Source: Vibrio coralliirubri
Lineage (GTDB): Bacteria; Pseudomonadota; Gammaproteobacteria; Enterobacterales; Vibrionaceae
NCBI RefSeq assembly: GCF_024347375.1
Contig: NZ_AP025471.1
Coordinates: forward strand, 1,178,001-1,242,000
Reading direction: 5' to 3'
DNA: 64,000 nucleotides
The notes under the pieces are model-generated. The model searched no databases and had not been told where the DNA came from. It saw only the letters and a program-made list of their open reading frames with translations. Below, piece after piece: positions 8,303-17,511 of this stretch. Within the stretch, counting starts at the first letter, position 1. Each line of letters begins with the position of its first letter. The translations under genes were made by a program, and so were the position numbers.

Positions 8303-9723
8303 TGACGACGACCAATCAAGAGCCGATTCTAAAGGCGACACACTTTCGAAGCGAAGGCGATGTGAACACCACGCCAGCACGCGAAAAATGGAACGAATCG
8401 CTAAACGATGATGCGACTCAAGCGATGTTAAAGCGTGATGCTGACGTGTTTCTTCATCAAGCCATGTCAACGCCTTGCCTAGACACACTTGAAGCAGCCG
8501 AAGGCATCTACATTCAAGATGCGACGGGCAAAAAGTACATGGACTTTCACGGTAACAATGTTCATCAACTAGGCTATGGTCATCCCCACATCATCAATAA
8601 AGTGACTCAGCAAATGGCGTCATTGCCGTTTTCACCGCGTCGCTTTACCAATGAAACTGCGGTTCAGTGTGCTGAGAAACTCACACAGATCTGCGGTGGT
8701 GATTTGAATCGCGTGTTGTTTGCTCCCGGTGGCACATCAGTGATCGGCATGGCGCTAAAACTTGCTAGACATGTCACCAACAATTTCAAAGTAGTGTCAT
8801 TGTGGGACTCATTCCATGGCGCGTCACTCGATGCAATCTCAGTAGGTGGCGAAGCTTGTTTCCGCGAAGGCATGGGTCCATTAATGGCTGGCGTAGAACG
8901 CATTCCACCAGCGGTTTCCTATCGTGGCGCTTTTCCGCTTCGCGGGCAAAGCGCAGGCGGTGAAAGTGAGGCTACATGTGATGTGCACTACGCCGATTAC
9001 CTTGAGTATGTGATTGAAAAAGAAGGTGGCATTGGTGCCTTCATTGCCGAAGCAGTGCGTAACACAGACGTTCAAGTACCAAGCAAAGCTTACTGGAAGC
9101 GCATCCGTGAGATCTGCGATAAGCATAACGTCATGTTGATCATCGACGACATTCCAAACGGTATGGGTCGCAGTGGCGAATGGTTCACTCACCAAGCTTT
9201 TGATATAGAACCTGATATTCTTTGTATCGGTAAAGGTTTTGGCGGCGGCTTAGTACCAATCGCAGCCATGATCACTAAAGACAAATACAACACGGCAGCG
9301 CAAGTTTCTCTTGGGCACTACACCCATGAAAAAAGCCCAATTGGTTGCGCGGCAGCACTCGCCACCATGGAAGTGATTGAGCAAGAAAACCTACTTGAAA
9401 AAGTACAAGCGGACAGCGCATTCGTGCGTGAACAACTGCTTCAAATGAAAGAGAAGTACCCAGTCATTGGTGACGTTCGCGGCATCGGCCTGCTCTGGGG
9501 GGTGGAATTGGTCACCGATCATATCACCAAAACCCGAGCTTTCGATGAAGCGGAAGCAGTACTTTACCAATGTCTAAACGATGGCCTGAGTTTCAAGGTG
9601 TCACAAGGTAATGTGATTCAGTTGAGCCCACCATTGATCATCAGCCGCAGCGAACTAGAAGTCGCTCTATCTGTATTCGAAAAAGCGATAGCAAAAGTCT
9701 GCAAAGACTTTGAATACCTTTAA
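8302..9723 (+). CDS. pbfA: (R)-1-hydroxy-2-aminoethylphosphonate ammonia-lyase (PbfA-like)
   Basis: PLP enzyme with the class III aminotransferase fold, 473 aa. The PLP lysine is K311 in LCIGKGFGGGLVPIAAM, and DDIPNGMGRSGEWF carries the expected cofactor aspartate region. Enzymes of this type between phnW and phnX have been shown in Vibrio to act as lyases: they remove ammonia from (R)-1-hydroxy-AEP to give phosphonoacetaldehyde, a substrate PhnW cannot use. Assignment here is by family and context, as this fold is often annotated only as an aminotransferase. Its start overlaps the phnW stop by one base; phnX follows after 83 bp that contain a stem-loop. Confidence 0.85.
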   Translation: MTTTNQEPILKATHFRSEGDVNTTPAREKWNESLNDDATQAMLKRDADVFLHQAMSTPCLDTLEAAEGIYIQDATGKKYMDFHGNNVHQLGYGHPHIINKVTQQMASLPFSPRRFTNETAVQCAEKLTQICGGDLNRVLFAPGGTSVIGMALKLARHVTNNFKVVSLWDSFHGASLDAISVGGEACFREGMGPLMAGVERIPPAVSYRGAFPLRGQSAGGESEATCDVHYADYLEYVIEKEGGIGAFIAEAVRNTDVQVPSKAYWKRIREICDKHNVMLIIDDIPNGMGRSGEWFTHQAFDIEPDILCIGKGFGGGLVPIAAMITKDKYNTAAQVSLGHYTHEKSPIGCAAALATMEVIEQENLLEKVQADSAFVREQLLQMKEKYPVIGDVRGIGLLWGVELVTDHITKTRAFDEAEAVLYQCLNDGLSFKVSQGNVIQLSPPLIISRSELEVALSVFEKAIAKVCKDFEYL

Positions 9724-9758
9724 ACCATCATCTAACCAATAACTTAAACAATCATTCA

Positions 9759-9785
9759 TCTCCCAGAACAACTTGAGCTGGGAGA
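9759..9785 (+). other. Intercistronic stem-loop between pbfA and phnX
   Basis: An 8-bp perfect stem (TCTCCCAG / CTGGGAGA, 11-base loop) lies in the pbfA-phnX gap with no T run after it, so it is unlikely to be a terminator. A role in mRNA stability or processing is possible. Confidence 0.5.
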
Positions 9786-9806
9786 GAACAGAAATAGGAC
9801 ACGACT

Positions 9807-10625
9807 ATGAACACAACATCACCTATCCAAGCGGTTATCTTTGACTGGGCTGGCACTATCGTTGATTTTGGATCATTTGCTCCAACCAGTATTTTCGTTG
9901 AAGCATTCAGACAAGGTTTCGACTTTGATATCGACTTAGCAGAAGCGCGTGAACCTATGGGGATCGGCAAATGGGACCACATCCAAGCAGTTGGTCGAAT
10001 TCCTGCTGTTGACGCTCGTTGGAAGGCTCAGTTCGGACGCTCTATGATAAGTGAAGACGTTGATGCGATCTACGCGGCATTCATGCCTCTTCAAAAAGCG
10101 AAAGTAGCCGATCACGCAGCACCTATTTTGAATGCGATAGAAGTGGTCAATAACCTAAAAGAGAAGAACGTGAAGATCGGGTCTTGTTCAGGTTACCCAC
10201 GTGAAGTGATGGATGTTTTAATTCCTGCTGCTGCAGATTACGGTTACCGACCAGATAACGTGGTAGCGACCGACGACTTACCTCAAGGTGGTCGCCCTGC
10301 TCCATTTATGGCACTGAAAAACGTAATCGACCTAGGTGTAACTAGCGTTGCTGCGTGTGTAAAAGTAGACGACGCAGCACCGGGGATCGATGAAGGTCAC
10401 AACGCAGGCATGTGGACAGTTGGACTTGTATTATCGGGGAACGAAGCAGGGTTAACGTATCAAGAATATTTAGATGCAGACGAGACAACACTTGCGGCTG
10501 CACGTGAAAAAGCAAGCGTTAAGCTAAACAAATCAAACCCACACTACTTAATCGATACCATTGCAGACCTACCAGGTGTCATTGCAGACATTGAAAAACG
10601 TTTGTTAGCCGGAGAGCGCCCATAA
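9807..10625 (+). CDS. phnX: Phosphonoacetaldehyde hydrolase (phosphonatase)
   Basis: HAD-superfamily enzyme, 272 aa, that cleaves the C-P bond of phosphonoacetaldehyde to acetaldehyde and phosphate. The nucleophile motif FDWAGT has D13, with alanine (A15) in place of the usual second aspartate, as is characteristic of phosphonatases. GIGKWDHI supplies the Schiff-base lysine of the cap domain, and [20 protein letters not shown] is the metal/loop 4 region. An AGGA at 9797 precedes the ATG with proper spacing. It completes the pathway from AEP (via PhnW) or hydroxy-AEP (via PbfA) to inorganic phosphate, and a strong terminator follows. Confidence 0.95.
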   Translation: MNTTSPIQAVIFDWAGTIVDFGSFAPTSIFVEAFRQGFDFDIDLAEAREPMGIGKWDHIQAVGRIPAVDARWKAQFGRSMISEDVDAIYAAFMPLQKAKVADHAAPILNAIEVVNNLKEKNVKIGSCSGYPREVMDVLIPAAADYGYRPDNVVATDDLPQGGRPAPFMALKNVIDLGVTSVAACVKVDDAAPGIDEGHNAGMWTVGLVLSGNEAGLTYQEYLDADETTLAAAREKASVKLNKSNPHYLIDTIADLPGVIADIEKRLLAGERP

Positions 10626-10681
10626 CTCCTGTAACTTCCGCAAATCAGGGTCGATAGCCCAATAATCCGCACACATAAAAA

Positions 10682-10717
10682 GAAACCTCGTATCACCTAA
10701 AAATGATACGAGGTTTC
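10682..10717 (+). terminator. Strong terminator after phnX
   Basis: A 14-bp perfect stem (GAAACCTCGTATCA / TGATACGAGGTTTC, 8-base loop) is flanked by A-rich and T-rich sequence and lies 57 bp past the phnX stop. It could work in both directions. Confidence 0.9.
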
Positions 10718-10964
10718 TTCGTTTCCAACATTTGAGACAACAATTAATTGACAAAAACCTCTGTAAATAGCACCTTAAATATATAAATTTTAACAACTTC
10801 ATTGACCCCAATAAGCAACCACACTAACAATGTAAAAACAGTTCCAAGATAGGTTCGACCTGAATCTACGCCTGAACCACTTACTGCTGCAGTGTCCCAA
10901 TCAGTAAGTCGTCGCTTTAAAGGCTCATTCAGATAACAATAAGAGTTAATCCAAGGATAAGATT
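10718..10964 (+). other. Leader region of the OmpA-like gene
   Basis: No gene is evident. A 7-bp inverted repeat (CTTACTG at 10880-10886, CAGTAAG at 10902-10908) lies in the probable 5' leader, about 60 bp before the ATG, and an AAGGAT Shine-Dalgarno is near 10950. No known regulatory motif was recognised. Confidence 0.4.
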
Positions 10965-12029
10965 ATGAAAAGACTGTCAAAAATCATGTGTGCAGTAATA
11001 GCTGCTTCAGGTTTCGCTGCTGCTCCATCAATTGCCGCAACGACATACGTTGGCGCAAAAGTTGGCATGGGTTGGCTAGATAGCGCTTGTGTCGACAACG
11101 TTGATTGTGAAGATGATTCAGTTGCGGGCGGTATTTACGGTGGCTACAACTTTACCGATAACATTGCTCTAGAATTGAATGCAGATTACTTAGGTGATTA
11201 TGACACCAGCTTTAACAACAACGGAGCGACTCAAAGATACAGCGATTCTATCGTAGCCATTTCTTTGAGCCCAATGTATCGACTAGCGATTAAACAACAA
11301 TTTGATATCTTCTTCAAAGCAGGTCCTGCTTACATCATGCACGATGACGAAGACGACGTTGTTTTGGCCTTAGGTATCGGTGCCGAGAAACAGCTTTCAG
11401 ACGATTGGGCGCTTAGAGTTGAATACCAATACTTCGATGATTTTGACGATAAGATTATCCAAGACCTTAACTCTAACCTTGTTACCATTGGTCTAAGCTA
11501 CAATTTCGGTACAGGTAACACGACAGCTTCAGCCGCAACAGTAGCTACTGCGGCAGCGGTAACACAGGCTCCAGCTGAACCAATTGCAGAACCTGAAGCC
11601 GTTGTGGTTGAAGAAGAGACTGTTGTAATTAAAGCGCAAACTGAAAGCTTCTCTCAAGGCATGTTTGAGACAAACAGCACTGAACTGTCTACTGAGGGTG
11701 AAACTGCTCTAATGCCACTAGTAGAAGTGCTGCAAACTTACCCTCAATCGTCAGTCAATGTAGTTGGTCACACCGATTCAACAGGTGCAGCTGAGTACAA
11801 CATGATGATCTCTAAGAAACGTGCTGCCGCTGTAGCTGCATACATCGAAGAGCAAGGTATTGAAGCAGACCGCATTACGGCTACAGGTGAAGGTGAAGAA
11901 AACCCAGTAGCAACAAACGATACAGCCGAGGGTCGTGCACAAAACCGTCGTGTTGACGCAACAATCCCAAGCTTCGAATATCAAGAAGAAGCGCAAATGG
12001 AAGAAGTTATCGTAGAAACGGCTGAATAA
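10965..12029 (+). CDS. OmpA-like outer membrane protein
   Basis: Outer-membrane protein of 354 aa. A signal peptide ends near residue 25 (SIAA before TTYVGAKVGMGWLD). Residues about 26-185 form an OmpA-type eight-strand barrel rich in Asp and aromatic residues. An Ala/Pro/Glu-rich linker (about 188-215) follows, then a C-terminal OmpA domain (about 225-335) with the peptidoglycan-binding pattern VVGHTDSTGAAEYN and GRAQNRRVD. It should tether the outer membrane to the cell wall. It has its own leader and terminator and so is probably monocistronic. Vibrios carry several OmpA paralogues, so no single symbol is assigned. Confidence 0.9.
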   Translation: MKRLSKIMCAVIAASGFAAAPSIAATTYVGAKVGMGWLDSACVDNVDCEDDSVAGGIYGGYNFTDNIALELNADYLGDYDTSFNNNGATQRYSDSIVAISLSPMYRLAIKQQFDIFFKAGPAYIMHDDEDDVVLALGIGAEKQLSDDWALRVEYQYFDDFDDKIIQDLNSNLVTIGLSYNFGTGNTTASAATVATAAAVTQAPAEPIAEPEAVVVEEETVVIKAQTESFSQGMFETNSTELSTEGETALMPLVEVLQTYPQSSVNVVGHTDSTGAAEYNMMISKKRAAAVAAYIEEQGIEADRITATGEGEENPVATNDTAEGRAQNRRVDATIPSFEYQEEAQMEEVIVETAE

Positions 12030-12056
12030 TAGCACTCTACTCTAGCGAGAATAATT

Positions 12057-12088
12057 AAGGGCGGAACACTGTAAAGTGCTTCGCCCTT
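12057..12088 (+). terminator. Terminator after the OmpA-like gene
   Basis: A near-perfect hairpin (AAGGGCGGAACACT / AGTGCTTCGCCCTT) with TTTT after it lies 28 bp beyond the stop codon. Confidence 0.85.
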
Positions 12089-12168
12089 TTCTTTGTCTGG
12101 CTCTACTCATACGCCGTAAGCCGTAAGCCGTAAAAAATAGCCTACCGCCAAGGTATACAATCAGAAGG

Positions 12169-12567
12169 CTAAACTATTTCCCAGCTGTGGGTCATCTCTA
12201 CGCCAGCACCGAGCATCAGACATACTGAACAGTATTTCTCTAATGAATCCGCACAGACTTTAGCAACAAGCTCAGGATCAAGGTTATCACCCGATACTTC
12301 AAAATGAATATTAATCACGGTAAAGATTTTTGGTGCGGTTTCACGACGTGTTGTTTCAAGTTTTGCATTACAGCCTGTGATGTTCTGGCCTGCAGATTTC
12401 AAACCATCAACCACATCAACAGAGCTACAACCACCAGCCGCCATTAACACCATTTCCATCGGGCTTGGCGCAGTTGCACCACCACTTCCATCCATCACGA
12501 CAGAGTGACCTGATTGAGATTGACCTAGGAATTTAAAGCCTTCGACCCATTTAACTTCTGCTTGCAT
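12169..12567 (-). CDS. OsmC-family protein (YhfA type)
   Basis: Small cytoplasmic OsmC/Ohr-fold protein, 132 aa. The sequence from MQAEVKWVEGFKFLGQS through PSPMEMVLMAAGGCSSVDVV to EKYCSVCLMLG closely follows E. coli YhfA. OsmC-type cysteines are seen in AAGGCSS and KYCSVC, so thiol-based peroxide reduction is possible, though YhfA itself has no proven substrate. The start at 12567 is chosen because AAGGA lies at a proper distance and the family begins with MQA; an upstream ATG at 12600 would add 11 residues. It is divergent from the methionine sulfoxide reductase gene, so both may belong to oxidative defence. Confidence 0.85.
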   Translation of the reverse strand: MQAEVKWVEGFKFLGQSQSGHSVVMDGSGGATAPSPMEMVLMAAGGCSSVDVVDGLKSAGQNITGCNAKLETTRRETAPKIFTVINIHFEVSGDNLDPELVAKVCADSLEKYCSVCLMLGAGVEMTHSWEIV

Positions 12568-12768
12568 ACTGTTCCTTAGATGACCGATAACCGCCATCAC
12601 TGTCTATTATTTATTGTTAGTACCGACACCCTACTACTGGCGGCATTTATGAGCAAGATTTTCTCAATGACATATTTTTTTCATGAATGATGCAATTTTT
12701 TCCATCTAAAACCTGTCTCTATTCGTACATTCAAAATCGAATGAGAAGAACGTCAAGATGAGGTATCT

Positions 12769-13911
12769 ATGAATAAATTATCTAAAATATTGGTATCACT
12801 CGTGGTTGCGCTACCACTGATTTCGCTGTTTGTAAGCCAGACTGGCACTGCCAATACAATGGATAAAACAGCTAATTCAGGTAAAAGTGAAATCGCGACA
12901 CTGGCTGGTGGTTGTTTTTGGTGTACAGAATCCGACCTAGAAAAGCTGACAGGCGTCACCGACGTTATCTCTGGGTACTCTGGTGGTGAACTAGAAAACC
13001 CAACCTACAAACAAGTATCCTCAGGAAAGTCTGGTCACATCGAAGTGATCAACGTGACTTACAACCCTGATGTTGTTAGCTATGAACAGGTTCTTGACCA
13101 ATTCTTCAGACACATCGACCCAACCGATGACAAAGGCTCTTTTGTAGACCGAGGCCGTCATTATCGACCAGCTATTTTCTATCATAACCAAGCACAAAAA
13201 GATGTTGCTCAGAACTTCATGATGGAGATCGACAAAGCTAATATCTTTGGTGAACCACTAAAAACTGAACTGATTGAATTTGAAAAATTCTGGCCAGCGG
13301 AAGACTATCACCAAGACTATTACAAGAAGAGTAAAGTTCGTTATAACTACTACCGCTATGCTTCTGGCCGCGATCAGTACCTAGATAAGATCTTCGGTGA
13401 CGATAGAAAAGAGAATCCACAAACTATCCGTCAGATCATCGACAGAAAAAATGCGACAGCTAACGCTAAGACCTACGTCAAGCCGTCTGATGCAGAGATC
13501 AAAGCGATGCTAACTTCACTGCAGTACGATGTAACACAAGACGATGCAACAGAGCGCCCGTTTGACAACAAGTACTGGGATAACAAGCAAGAAGGTATTT
13601 ACGTTGATATCGTAACTGGGGAACCACTGTTCTCTTCAAAAGACAAATACAAATCAGGTACAGGTTGGCCGAGCTTTACACAGCCAATCAGCGAGGCTTA
13701 TGTAGTCACAACTACTGACTACAAACTGCTTTACCCAAGAACAGAGGTTCGCAGCAAGTTTGGCGATTCTCACCTGGGACATGTATTTAAAGATGGTCCA
13801 AAACCAACAGGGTTACGTTACTGCATGAACTCAGCCGCAATGCGCTTTATCCCAGCGGATAAATTAGCAGAAGAAGGCTATGAGGAATACGTTGAGATGT
13901 TTAAGGGCTAA
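12769..13911 (+). CDS. msrAB: Exported methionine sulfoxide reductase, MsrA-MsrB fusion
   Basis: Bifunctional repair enzyme of 380 aa that reduces both S- and R-methionine sulfoxide in proteins. A hydrophobic signal sequence (residues about 6-23) directs it to the periplasm or envelope. MsrA (about 40-205) has the catalytic motif GGCFWCTE with C49 and C52. MsrB (about 245-378) has GTGWPSF, the [10 protein letters not shown] segment and catalytic C352 in [11 protein letters not shown]. The two CxxC pairs that bind zinc in many MsrB proteins are absent ([15 protein letters not shown] occupies the first position). Unlike Neisseria PilB there is no N-terminal thioredoxin domain, so an outside reductant is needed. 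Confidence 0.93.
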   Translation: MNKLSKILVSLVVALPLISLFVSQTGTANTMDKTANSGKSEIATLAGGCFWCTESDLEKLTGVTDVISGYSGGELENPTYKQVSSGKSGHIEVINVTYNPDVVSYEQVLDQFFRHIDPTDDKGSFVDRGRHYRPAIFYHNQAQKDVAQNFMMEIDKANIFGEPLKTELIEFEKFWPAEDYHQDYYKKSKVRYNYYRYASGRDQYLDKIFGDDRKENPQTIRQIIDRKNATANAKTYVKPSDAEIKAMLTSLQYDVTQDDATERPFDNKYWDNKQEGIYVDIVTGEPLFSSKDKYKSGTGWPSFTQPISEAYVVTTTDYKLLYPRTEVRSKFGDSHLGHVFKDGPKPTGLRYCMNSAAMRFIPADKLAEEGYEEYVEMFKG

Positions 13912-13944
13912 GCATTCAGCAATTAACGATCAGCCTATGACAAC

Positions 13945-13967
13945 AAAGCCAGCATATCGCTGGCTTT
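13945..13967. terminator. Terminator between msrAB and ktrB
   Basis: A 9-bp perfect stem (AAAGCCAGC / GCTGGCTTT, 5-base loop) is followed by ATTTTTATTT on the plus strand and flanked by A residues upstream. It lies between convergent genes and may serve both. Confidence 0.8.
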
Positions 13968-14023
13968 ATTTTTATTTACAGAGCTTCATTTACAGAGCTT
14001 TATTTATTAGCCTGTTCATCTTA

Positions 14024-15391
14024 TTAACCCGTTAACACCGTGTCTTCTGGGTATTTCAACAAGGAAGGTTCTGGGCGAGCTAACATATAAGCCAAGGTCA
14101 GGGGGCCGATGCGTCCAATCACCATAACGACAATCATGATGTATTTACCTGTCTCAGTCAGGTTCGCGGTTAAGCCAGCCGTTAAGCCAACCGTTGCAAA
14201 GGCTGAAATCACCTCAAACATGACTCGATCAAACGCTGCCTTTTCAGTAAGCATTAACAAAAACATCGCGGTGGTTAATAACGCCCCACTTACCACAATA
14301 ATGGCCAATGACTTTGTTACCGCTTGCCAAGTTACGGTTCGCTTAAACATCACTACATGCTTTTTCTGACGGAGGAACGTCCACGTTGCGACAAAGGCGA
14401 CGGCAAAGGTCGAAACCTTAATACCACCACCCGTTGAGGTAGAACCGGCACCAATCAACATCAGTACAATCATCACCAATAATGCAGGCTGAGTGTACTG
14501 GGACAAATCCACACTATTAAAGCCAGCAGTACGAGCACTTGCCGACTGAAAAAATGCGGCTAGCCACTTTCCTTGAGTCGATAACCCTTCCATGGTTGCT
14601 GAGTTATTTCTTTCCAACAGCCAGAACAATACCGTACCTACCAACAATAGAGTCGGAGTGGCGGTTAGCATAATCTTGGTGTGTAAATGAAGATGTCGAA
14701 AACCTTTACGCCAGTTACTCGATAGGTCGCCGACGACTGTGAAGCCTAGCCCACCGAAAATAAACAAGCCAGCTAAGGTGAAGATCACCAATGGATCATC
14801 AACAAAACTCATCATACTGTCTGAAAACAGTGCGAAACCTGCGTTATTGAATGCTGATATCGCATGAAAAAGTGCATAAAAGCTACCCGTTGACCATCCC
14901 ATCTCAGGCACCCAGCGGAAACAGAGCAATACAAAACCGATAAATTCAGCCACTAATGCAAAGATGATGATCTTCTTAACTAATTTGCGAAGGTTAATCT
15001 TACGATCTTGGCCAAGCGCTTCTTTCGCTAGTGCTTGTTGTTTAAGGCTTAACCGAACACCGAACATGTAAAGTAGTACCGCAGATAGAGTCATCTGCCC
15101 TAACCCGCCGACTTGCATCAAGAACATCAGTAAGATTTTACCCGCCAAGGTGAAATGCTCACCGGTATCGACAACACCTAATCCTGTCACACTGATCGCC
15201 GAGGTTGCTGTAAACAGTGCATCCGTAAAGCTTAGGCCTGTCACGGAGAATACAGGCATCGTCAACAATATTGCAGAGGGGATAAGCACGCCTAAGAAAC
15301 TCGTAAGGATAATCTTAGGTTCAGAGCCTTTACGTGGCTTTTTATCACTCTTAAGCGTGTAGAAAGTACCTTTTCGTTTTAACGAATTCAT
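14024..15391 (-). CDS. ktrB: Potassium uptake channel subunit KtrB
   Basis: Membrane subunit of the sodium-dependent KtrAB potassium system, 455 aa. Four pore-loop repeats are visible: VTGLGVVDT, SAFNNAGFALF, ARTAGFNSVD and SAFATVGLTAGL, each with the selectivity-filter glycine, as in the TrkH/KtrB superfamily. Length and order match the V. alginolyticus system. It starts 19 bp after the ktrA stop, with AAGGTAA as the ribosome site, so ktrA-ktrB form one operon. The role is potassium accumulation, especially under osmotic or salt stress. Confidence 0.93.
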   Translation of the reverse strand: MNSLKRKGTFYTLKSDKKPRKGSEPKIILTSFLGVLIPSAILLTMPVFSVTGLSFTDALFTATSAISVTGLGVVDTGEHFTLAGKILLMFLMQVGGLGQMTLSAVLLYMFGVRLSLKQQALAKEALGQDRKINLRKLVKKIIIFALVAEFIGFVLLCFRWVPEMGWSTGSFYALFHAISAFNNAGFALFSDSMMSFVDDPLVIFTLAGLFIFGGLGFTVVGDLSSNWRKGFRHLHLHTKIMLTATPTLLLVGTVLFWLLERNNSATMEGLSTQGKWLAAFFQSASARTAGFNSVDLSQYTQPALLVMIVLMLIGAGSTSTGGGIKVSTFAVAFVATWTFLRQKKHVVMFKRTVTWQAVTKSLAIIVVSGALLTTAMFLLMLTEKAAFDRVMFEVISAFATVGLTAGLTANLTETGKYIMIVVMVIGRIGPLTLAYMLARPEPSLLKYPEDTVLTG

Positions 15392-15410
15392 ACTGTTACC
15401 TTATTGCCAA

Positions 15411-16067
15411 TTACCAATTGCGTAGCTTTCTAGATAAGGTCTCTTTCGGCCCAGCGATGATCACCACATCCCCAATTTCTAAACTCACATCCAGTTCTGG
15501 TGCTTTAGTTAGGTTCGGTCCTCGTTTGAAGCCAAGTACCTCAACACCATTTTCTTTACACAGCTTAAGGTCGCCAAGTTTCTTACCCAACAAATTAGAA
15601 CCAATAACAATCTCCGTCATCGCTAAACCGCTGCCAAGATCGATAAACTCAAGAACGCGTCTATCCAACATTTTACGCGCAACACGAATACCCATATCTC
15701 GTTCAGGCATGATGATATGGTCGGCACCAATCTTGGAGAGAATCTTGCCGTGAAACTTATCGTTCGCCTTTACCCAAACAGCTTTTGCGCCTGATTCTTT
15801 GACCACTAGCGTAGTAAGAATACTGGAGTTAACATCAGAGCCAATCGACACCATCACCATGTCGTAATCGTCGAGTCTTAACTCTTTAACTGTCTCCTCG
15901 CTTGTACAGTTCGCAACAATCGCTTGTGAAACAAAAGCCGCCGCTTCTTTCACTCGCTCTTCATCAATATCGACGGCGAGTACCTGTGCGCCTGAACTTT
16001 GTAGCTCTTTGCAAACAGATAAACCAAATCGCCCTAAACCGATAACTGCATATTGTTTGTCGCTCAT
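15411..16067 (-). CDS. ktrA: Potassium uptake regulatory subunit KtrA
   Basis: Cytoplasmic RCK/TrkA-N protein, 218 aa. The Rossmann nucleotide site is YAVIGLGRFGLSVCKEL (GLGRFG at 10-15), followed by the acidic end VLAVDIDEERV, and the C-terminal third (about 135-218) is a TrkA-C domain. KtrA rings bind ATP/ADP and gate KtrB. An AGGAT site lies before the ATG. It is the first gene of ktrAB, divergent from the mechanosensitive channel gene, which pairs an ion-uptake system with an emergency-release valve around one intergenic region. Confidence 0.93.
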   Translation of the reverse strand: MSDKQYAVIGLGRFGLSVCKELQSSGAQVLAVDIDEERVKEAAAFVSQAIVANCTSEETVKELRLDDYDMVMVSIGSDVNSSILTTLVVKESGAKAVWVKANDKFHGKILSKIGADHIIMPERDMGIRVARKMLDRRVLEFIDLGSGLAMTEIVIGSNLLGKKLGDLKLCKENGVEVLGFKRGPNLTKAPELDVSLEIGDVVIIAGPKETLSRKLRNW

Positions 16068-16253
16068 TTGAAATCCTGTTTAGAAATTTTAATTACACGG
16101 GATAGCCAAACCTACATTAGTTTCTATCTCAAAAAAAGTTAGTTCTGCAAGAATAAGGTTATACTATTGTCATAATCGCTTGATTTATAAAGGTAGAGAA
16201 CAACTCGAGTTTCTGCTAATTTCCAATTCATAATTTCTGCGGCAGCACACACA

Positions 16254-17387
16254 ATGAATGAATTCATAACCCAAGTACAAACCTACATCAACCAGAGCCA
16301 TAGTGATTGGGCAAACAGCGTCCTATTCATCACTATTGCGAGTTTTCTCGCTTGGGTAGCTTGGCGAATTATCCATAATCGCTTAGAAATTCTGGTTCAA
16401 AAAACCCCATTTCACTGGGACGATCTACTGCTAGAAGCACTAAAAACCCCTGTCAGCACGTTACTTTGGTGTTGGCCTGCTACAGTATCTGTCGGGCTAA
16501 TCCTTCAAGACCAGTTTGGCAATGAAATCAACTGGTTAAAAACGCTTAAACACATATTGATTATCTGTACCTTCGTTTGGTTTACGTTACGAATGATCAC
16601 TAACACTGAAGCGTATGTCTTAGAGCAAAAAACCAGAGACGAAACCACAGTGCAAGCTATAGCGAAAGTCGCTCGCTTGTTCTTTATGGTGATGGGCGGC
16701 CTAACCATCATGCAGGCGTTTGGGCTCAGTCTTTCCGGTTTACTTACCTTTGGTGGTGTTGGTGGCTTGATCGTCGGTTTAGCGGCTAAAGACTTACTGT
16801 CGAACTTCTTCGGTGGCATGATGATTTACTTCGATCGCCCTTTTAAAGTCGGCGACTGGATACGCTCTCCCGATCGTCAAATCGAAGGCACTGTCGAACG
16901 CATAGGCTGGCGTATGACCATCATTCGCACCTTTGATAAGCGTCCTTTGTACGTGCCGAATTCGGTGTTCAGTAACATTGTGGTCGAGAACCCATCAAGA
17001 ATGTTGAACCGCAGGATCAATGAGACTTTTGGTCTGCGTTACCAAGATGCAAACAAACTGGCTCTGATTGTGGATGACGTAAAAGCCATGCTTGAAACGC
17101 ACCCTGACATTGATGCCAAACAGACGCTGATCGTTAACTTTGATAAGTTTGGGCCATCAACGCTCAACTTCTTTATCTACACCTTCACAAAAACAGTCAA
17201 CTGGGTGAGATACCACGAAGTTAAACAAGATGTCCTGTTGCAAGTGTTAGCGATTATTCATAAGCACAATGCAGATATCGCCTTCCCAACACAAACACTC
17301 AAAATCGATCCTCAGGGCTTTGGTGAAACTCATGCTTTTGGTGAAGATCAAAGTATGATCACTTCCGCCCCAGAAGGTCATCAATAA
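16254..17387 (+). CDS. MscS-family mechanosensitive channel
   Basis: Inner-membrane channel, 377 aa, with about four hydrophobic helices in the first 185 residues. The pore helix is the Gly/Ala-rich TFGGVGGLIVGLAAKDLLSN segment (about 163-182), followed by the MscS beta domain with FFGGMMIYFDRPFKVGDWI and an alpha-beta C-terminal domain. It is longer than E. coli MscS (286 aa) and nearer in size to the YnaI/YbdG group. It should release solutes on hypo-osmotic shock. It is divergent from ktrAB across 186 bp. Confidence 0.88.
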   Translation: MNEFITQVQTYINQSHSDWANSVLFITIASFLAWVAWRIIHNRLEILVQKTPFHWDDLLLEALKTPVSTLLWCWPATVSVGLILQDQFGNEINWLKTLKHILIICTFVWFTLRMITNTEAYVLEQKTRDETTVQAIAKVARLFFMVMGGLTIMQAFGLSLSGLLTFGGVGGLIVGLAAKDLLSNFFGGMMIYFDRPFKVGDWIRSPDRQIEGTVERIGWRMTIIRTFDKRPLYVPNSVFSNIVVENPSRMLNRRINETFGLRYQDANKLALIVDDVKAMLETHPDIDAKQTLIVNFDKFGPSTLNFFIYTFTKTVNWVRYHEVKQDVLLQVLAIIHKHNADIAFPTQTLKIDPQGFGETHAFGEDQSMITSAPEGHQ

Positions 17388-17511
17388 CCAAGCCCCTATT
17401 GGTTGACGTGAAGTAAGTTGGTTAATGATAAGTAAACTGGTTATCGATAAATAAACAGCGTGAAGCGTGGTAACATGGCGCAAGTATTCAAATGCACCTA
17501 ATTACCACGCT

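Noticed and set aside
12113..12135. Tandem GCCGTAA units
   Set aside because: Only three short copies in a gap; too little to call a functional repeat.
13974..14005. Direct repeat of TTTACAGAGCTT near the ktrB stop
   Set aside because: Two short adjacent copies, probably a small local duplication without further structure.
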